DNA from: Nitrospiraceae bacterium
GTDB taxonomy: Bacteria > Nitrospirota > Nitrospiria > Nitrospirales > UBA8639
Direction of reading: 5' to 3'
Length of the DNA: 8,444 nucleotides
Assembly (NCBI GenBank): GCA_003523945.1
Contig: DOFS01000012.1
Coordinates: 1-8,444, forward strand
A program made the translations under genes and the position numbers. Of the stretch, positions 5,582-8,444 are shown piece after piece. How positions within the stretch are numbered: the first letter of the stretch is position 1; each line of letters starts with the position of its first letter. The notes beneath the pieces are model-generated. The model was not told the DNA's origin. It saw only the letters and a list, made by a program, of their open reading frames with translations, and ran no database searches.

Positions 5582-6099
5582 AAGCTTGCACTCAAAATCC
5601 GAAATGTGATGGCCTTTTCATTCGTAGGTATGCCTTGTTCAAACCCTCCTAATTCAAAAGAAAAATCCCAGAGTTTCCCCGTCAGTCCGGTGGGATTCTC
5701 TACAGCTGGAAAGAGGTCGGGGTTTAATGAGGCGTTGCTCCAACGTAAAAGATGATCGAGAAGTTCTTTAGCTACTTGTAATGTAATGGTAAGGCGAAAG
5801 TCGAATCTGCCAATGCTCAAAATTCCATTCCCCACAGAGCTATCTCCAGTCCAATCCCACCGACCTACATTTACAGTGGCATAATATTCTGCCAAGCGCT
5901 CTGGGCTAACAACCTTAGCTTCAAATTCGTATTCAAACGCCCCTTGCAGTTCAATTTTTGGGGGTAATAATCCACTAGCTGTGGGATGGGTTATGGTGGA
6001 GAGGTTAAATTGAATATTGCGAGAGTCGAGTGGTTCTATGATATAGGCATTTACCACAACTTTTTTTTCATTGAGCAACCAATCAATTTTTTTATACAA
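5578..6099 (-). CDS. Hypothetical protein, beta-rich
   Basis: I do not recognise this 173-residue protein. No signal peptide or membrane segment is seen. Alternating hydrophobic stretches (KVVVNAYIIEPL, IQFNLSTI, AFEYEFEAKVV, FDFRLTITLQVAKELLDHLL, KLWDFSFELGG, AITFRIL) suggest a beta-sandwich with one helix. A central RWDWTGDSS stretch is notable. The first possible start after the upstream in-frame stop is TTG at 6099, with AGGGG about 9 bases before it; a later GTG could be the real start. It follows the pentapeptide-repeat gene by 47 bp on the same strand, so the two are probably one operon and may act together. Its TAA shares TTAA with the lipoprotein stop on the other strand. Confidence 0.72.
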   Translation of the reverse strand: MYKKIDWLLNEKKVVVNAYIIEPLDSRNIQFNLSTITHPTASGLLPPKIELQGAFEYEFEAKVVSPERLAEYYATVNVGRWDWTGDSSVGNGILSIGRFDFRLTITLQVAKELLDHLLRWSNASLNPDLFPAVENPTGLTGKLWDFSFELGGFEQGIPTNEKAITFRILSASF

Positions 6100-6146
6100 A
6101 TTTAAGTGCCCCTATTGCCTTGCGCCATTAAAGCTCAGATTCTACA

Positions 6147-7799
6147 TCACCTTTTAAAGGCACGATTAACTGCTAATACAACAAGGGCAGCCTGAATAGG
6201 AATAAAGAGCCCTGCAAGTATTGTTAAAAATTCTCCCCATGGAGAAACAGGCGAAAAGTGCAATGGTGATTGTAGGGTTGAAATTTTAAGGGTATAGGAC
6301 AATAAAACAGACAAAAAATTCACATTTTCTACAGGAGCCATTCCACTCCAAATAAAAAGACCATTAAAGAAAATCGGGAGAACCAAAAGAATAATTATTG
6401 CTTGACTAGGCCTTTGTCCATAGCCGCTTGATAACCAATACAACCAGGTTAAGGAAGGAAGCCACTTACGCCATTTGTTTGCTTTCCTTTTTTTGTCCAT
6501 CTCACCATAATAAAAATCCCCTGACGCAGGATAATTTCTTCTATCTTCGTAACTTTGACGAATCTGCCGATATGCACTTTCGAGTGCTTCTGGTTCTTTG
6601 GTCCGAGGTTCAAATAAGCATTTTCTTTTCCAGAATTTCAGATTAACCCCAAAAATTGAGGGAATTATCTCCGGCCAGATTACACCATGGAAATCAATCC
6701 CCCGGACATCTGCCCCTACCAGAATACATTTCGAAAAATTCACATTTCGAAAAAATACAAAGTGAGGCTGAAAAAAATAAGCCCTTTCAAAAGATACTCC
6801 AACTAGCCTTCCCCCATCGGAAAATAAAAGGCAGTCTTTTGTCCCAATGAAATTGGTTAGTGATTTAAAATAAGCTCCCATAAAAACATTACCTTTAAAC
6901 TGGGCATTCCGGAATGAAACAGCAGCTTCAAATAATGCCTCATCGAAATCAACTTTCTTTTGGAATTCCGTCTGATTAAAGGAGGCCTCTTTCATAAAGA
7001 GGGCCCTCTGGAAGGAAACCTCTCCGTTGAATATAAGGTTATCAAAGGACATTTCCTTTTGGAACTGGGCACCATTAAAATTTAACTGGCCCAGGTCAGA
7101 GAAACAAACCTGACCATGGGGAGAAGAGAAGGAGGCCGGACCGTGAAACTCAGTATTCTCAAAAAAGACGTTTTTTTCAAATTTAGTGTCAGAAAAGAAA
7201 ACCTCTTGCAGAAATTTTGCCCCTTTAAAACTGACATCTCCCTTAAATTCGACGGGCAGGGTTCCCTCAAAAGTTACTTTGTCTTGGAAACAAGTGTCAT
7301 TGAACAGAACCTCTTGATGGAATGCAACGTCCCCTATCAATACGGCCTTTTGAAACGTGGCATGGGAAAAGGTAATTTCCCCTTCTATTCCACATGTATA
7401 GATATTGACCTTTTCCTGAAATATAGCAGAATCAAAAATAGTCCTTCCGCTAAACCAACCATGGTCAAAACGGACCTCTCCCTGGAATGTTGCGCTATGA
7501 AATGATATGGACCGATCGAGTTCAAATGTCCCACTCCGAATCCATTCATGCATCTTCCAATTTGAAGGGAAAACGACTCCAGTGAGATCAATATTTTTAC
7601 CCTTTGGAACTGCCTCCTGTACTTTTTGTACTGCCTTTTGAAACATCGCTAATTCTTTGCCTGGATTCTTGACATGCAATATACAAGGCAATTCATCGCT
7701 CTGCTGGTCATTCCAAGCACATTTCATTCCGGGATTACTGACCATCCAGGAACATTTTCCTCTACGTTGATCTAAGGATTGTTGTTTAGCTGTTTCCAT
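6147..7799 (-). CDS. Pentapeptide-repeat membrane protein with Cys3His N-terminus
   Basis: This 550-residue protein starts with a small Cys/His cluster (C16, C27, C39, H42), probably metal-binding. A long pentapeptide-repeat region follows (about 93-375), with many A-x-F-type repeats such as HSATFQG, KGAKFLQ, NGAQFQK and RNAQFKG, expected to form a right-handed quadrilateral beta-helix. A linker with YRQIRQSYED and ASGDFYYGEMDKKRK (about 409-438) is typical of membrane pentapeptide proteins. Two membrane segments close the protein (about 467-484 and 523-545), ending in the basic NRAFKR. The pattern SSGYGQRP before the first segment also fits that family, whose C-terminus resembles a two-helix channel-like module without a potassium filter. 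The ATG at 7799 has only a weak ribosome site. It leads the likely operon with the 5578-6099 gene. Its function is unknown. Confidence 0.86.
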   Translation of the reverse strand: METAKQQSLDQRRGKCSWMVSNPGMKCAWNDQQSDELPCILHVKNPGKELAMFQKAVQKVQEAVPKGKNIDLTGVVFPSNWKMHEWIRSGTFELDRSISFHSATFQGEVRFDHGWFSGRTIFDSAIFQEKVNIYTCGIEGEITFSHATFQKAVLIGDVAFHQEVLFNDTCFQDKVTFEGTLPVEFKGDVSFKGAKFLQEVFFSDTKFEKNVFFENTEFHGPASFSSPHGQVCFSDLGQLNFNGAQFQKEMSFDNLIFNGEVSFQRALFMKEASFNQTEFQKKVDFDEALFEAAVSFRNAQFKGNVFMGAYFKSLTNFIGTKDCLLFSDGGRLVGVSFERAYFFQPHFVFFRNVNFSKCILVGADVRGIDFHGVIWPEIIPSIFGVNLKFWKRKCLFEPRTKEPEALESAYRQIRQSYEDRRNYPASGDFYYGEMDKKRKANKWRKWLPSLTWLYWLSSGYGQRPSQAIIILLVLPIFFNGLFIWSGMAPVENVNFLSVLLSYTLKISTLQSPLHFSPVSPWGEFLTILAGLFIPIQAALVVLAVNRAFKR

Positions 7800-8115
7800 T
7801 GGTAGTTTACTCTAACGTTTTCCGTCTAAAAATCAATCCATTTTCTCAAAGGGAGCGGAAGAAATAGACCGACACGTCTCCCACTGTATTAGGCTTTACC
7901 TGCCCTGGCGTTGGCTCTTATGCCAAAGTCCCCAATGGTACGCCATACCCTTTATCAAAGAGAACAGGTGTTATTACAGTGTTAAGAAGAGGGAGATAAG
8001 GCAAGAATCAGGAGGAAAGGGAGAGAAAGTCAGAAAAGATGAATCGCTAGTGTCTATAGGGGAATGAGGAGGGGACTGCCGATTTCTCAAGTACTTCGAC
8101 AATCCCCTTTTGTTC
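7800..8115. other. Element right end without a convincing gene
   Basis: This 316-bp stretch lies between the start of the pentapeptide gene and the right attachment repeat. It must contain the operon promoter, but no strong hexamer pair is seen. Apart from the hairpin at 8071-8107 I find no gene; reading frames are short and lack good starts. Confidence 0.45.
8071..8111 (+). terminator. Hairpin with T-run at the element right edge
   Basis: GGGGACTG (8071-8078) pairs with CAATCCCC (8100-8107) except for one C-A mismatch, around a 21-base loop that contains the palindrome AAGTACTT. TTTT follows on the plus strand. It could end plus-strand transcripts just before the repeat. On the minus strand the mismatch becomes G-U, and the hairpin would sit in any transcript from the stranded tRNA promoter into the element. 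Confidence 0.35.
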
Positions 8116-8156
8116 GATCCGTAGTCAAGTGCTCTATCCATTGAGCTACGGGCGCT
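8116..8156. repeat. Right attachment repeat with stranded tRNA-Arg 5' half
   Basis: An exact 41-bp copy of 230-270. It holds the 5' half of tRNA-Arg(ACG) on the minus strand (from 8155 down), including the acceptor 5' strand, D arm and anticodon, but it is followed by element DNA instead of the 3' half. It is the non-functional half left at the far end of the insertion. Confidence 0.93.
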
Positions 8157-8444
8157 TTTACTGTATTTTCAATGAGTTAGGTGGGTTCGTCAAGCAGTAC
8201 CATCTGCCTGGCATGAAATAAATGCTACCCCAGCAAAACTATCACGCTCATGGTCTTAATGAAATGCACTTTACCATTTATTATCTTTTCATGTCTTAAT
8301 TTTTGGTGCGATAATTTTTAAATCCGTTAGGTGGGCAATCTCTTTCCATCCTGTAACAACCAGCCTTATACCGGTTCTTTCCTAAACGCGTCAATTCGGT
8401 GGGTAGGAATAAGACCAACCGTCCCTTGTAAACTCTTATGCTTT
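8157..8444. other. Right flank, possible relic of an older integrase end
   Basis: No gene is seen. Minus-strand codons next to the repeat read LTNPPNSLKIQ then a stop, resembling the last residues of the present integrase (DDSPKSLINNT). A further piece near 8308-8341 shares CCCACCTAAC and nearby A-rich bases. This may be the eroded end of an earlier related element, or host promoter DNA that the element's end imitates. Confidence 0.35.
8165..8193 (-). promoter_or_regulatory. Candidate original tRNA-Arg promoter, now cut from its gene
   Basis: On the minus strand, TTGACG (8188-8193, 5/6) is followed by a 17-base spacer and GAAAAT (8165-8170, 4/6), nine bases before the tRNA 5' base at 8155. 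This geometry suits a stable-RNA promoter with a very short leader. After insertion it would drive the half tRNA and then read into the right end of the element, about 350 bases ahead of the pentapeptide gene. Confidence 0.5.

Larger units (their letters stand above)
230..8156. mobile_element. Integrative element in tRNA-Arg, about 7.9 kb
   Basis: The limits are two identical 41-bp copies of the tRNA-Arg 5' half (230-270 and 8116-8156). An intact tyrosine recombinase gene touches the left copy, followed by XRE and excisionase-like genes, a DUF3631 ATPase and unrelated cargo. Recombination between the repeats would leave one intact tRNA joined to the 8157 flank and release a circle of about 7.9 kb. 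There are no capsid, terminase, relaxase or conjugation genes, so the element resembles a phage satellite or a minimal genomic island rather than a full prophage or ICE. The ends and integrase are directly visible. Mobility today is inferred from the intact integrase and perfect repeats. Confidence 0.9.

Noticed and set aside
7116..7505. Plus-strand 129-codon frame
   Set aside because: It is antisense to the pentapeptide repeats; periodic codons of the repeat region keep the opposite frame open.
7860..8000. Open plus-strand stretch reading TCPGVGSYAKVPNGTPYP
   Set aside because: It opens after a stop, has no start codon or ribosome site and is under 50 codons. A relic of a longer gene cannot be excluded, but nothing supports it.

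Overview
The window holds a compact integrative element of about 7.9 kb inserted in a tRNA-Arg(ACG) gene, with short stretches of host DNA on each side. The host looks like a Gram-negative bacterium: there is a lipobox lipoprotein, and the tRNA encodes its own CCA end. Base composition is moderate, and genes from about 3.7 to 7.8 kb look more AT-rich than the integrase module. Nothing here fixes the taxon. Nitrospirota or a deltaproteobacterial-type lineage is only an impression.

Left flank (1-193): host DNA with a terminator-like hairpin reading in the tRNA direction. The tRNA-Arg (194-269, minus strand) is complete. Its 5' half is repeated exactly (41 bp) at 8116-8156, which marks the two element ends (230-270 and 8116-8156). 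The polarity is unusual: the element sits on the 5', promoter side of the tRNA, and the stop codon of the integrase gene uses the first base of the tRNA.

The recombination and control module (269-2039) is read on the minus strand toward the tRNA. It holds an excisionase-like HTH protein, a small XRE regulator and a tyrosine integrase with all catalytic residues. The xre and int genes overlap, and a promoter with a palindrome in its spacer precedes xre. Upstream of the excisionase gene lies a symmetric array of six TTGAC-type half-sites (1900-2018). Next come a DUF3631-type AAA+ ATPase (2040-3395), the best candidate for a replication or DNA-handling function, and a charged protein of unknown function (3689-4408).

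The cargo part (4409-7799) contains a 471-bp gap with a long imperfect hairpin, a plus-strand lipoprotein with two copies of an NAYGPG...GRP motif, and a likely two-gene minus-strand operon. That operon encodes a 550-residue pentapeptide-repeat membrane protein with a Cys3His N-terminus and an unrecognised 173-residue protein. The latter ends in a 4-bp convergent overlap with the lipoprotein gene. From 7800 to 8115 no convincing gene is seen. Right of the repeat (8157-8444) is host DNA, or the relic of an older element: next to the repeat it resembles the integrase 3' end and contains what looks like the original tRNA promoter.

Taken together: integrase, Xis and XRE control integration and excision, the ATPase may support replication, and a membrane or envelope set (lipoprotein, pentapeptide membrane protein, unknown protein) is the cargo. 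No capsid, terminase, conjugation or known toxin gene is visible. The element is therefore satellite-like or a minimal genomic island. The most distinctive point is that integration swaps the tRNA promoter for one embedded in the last codons of the integrase gene.
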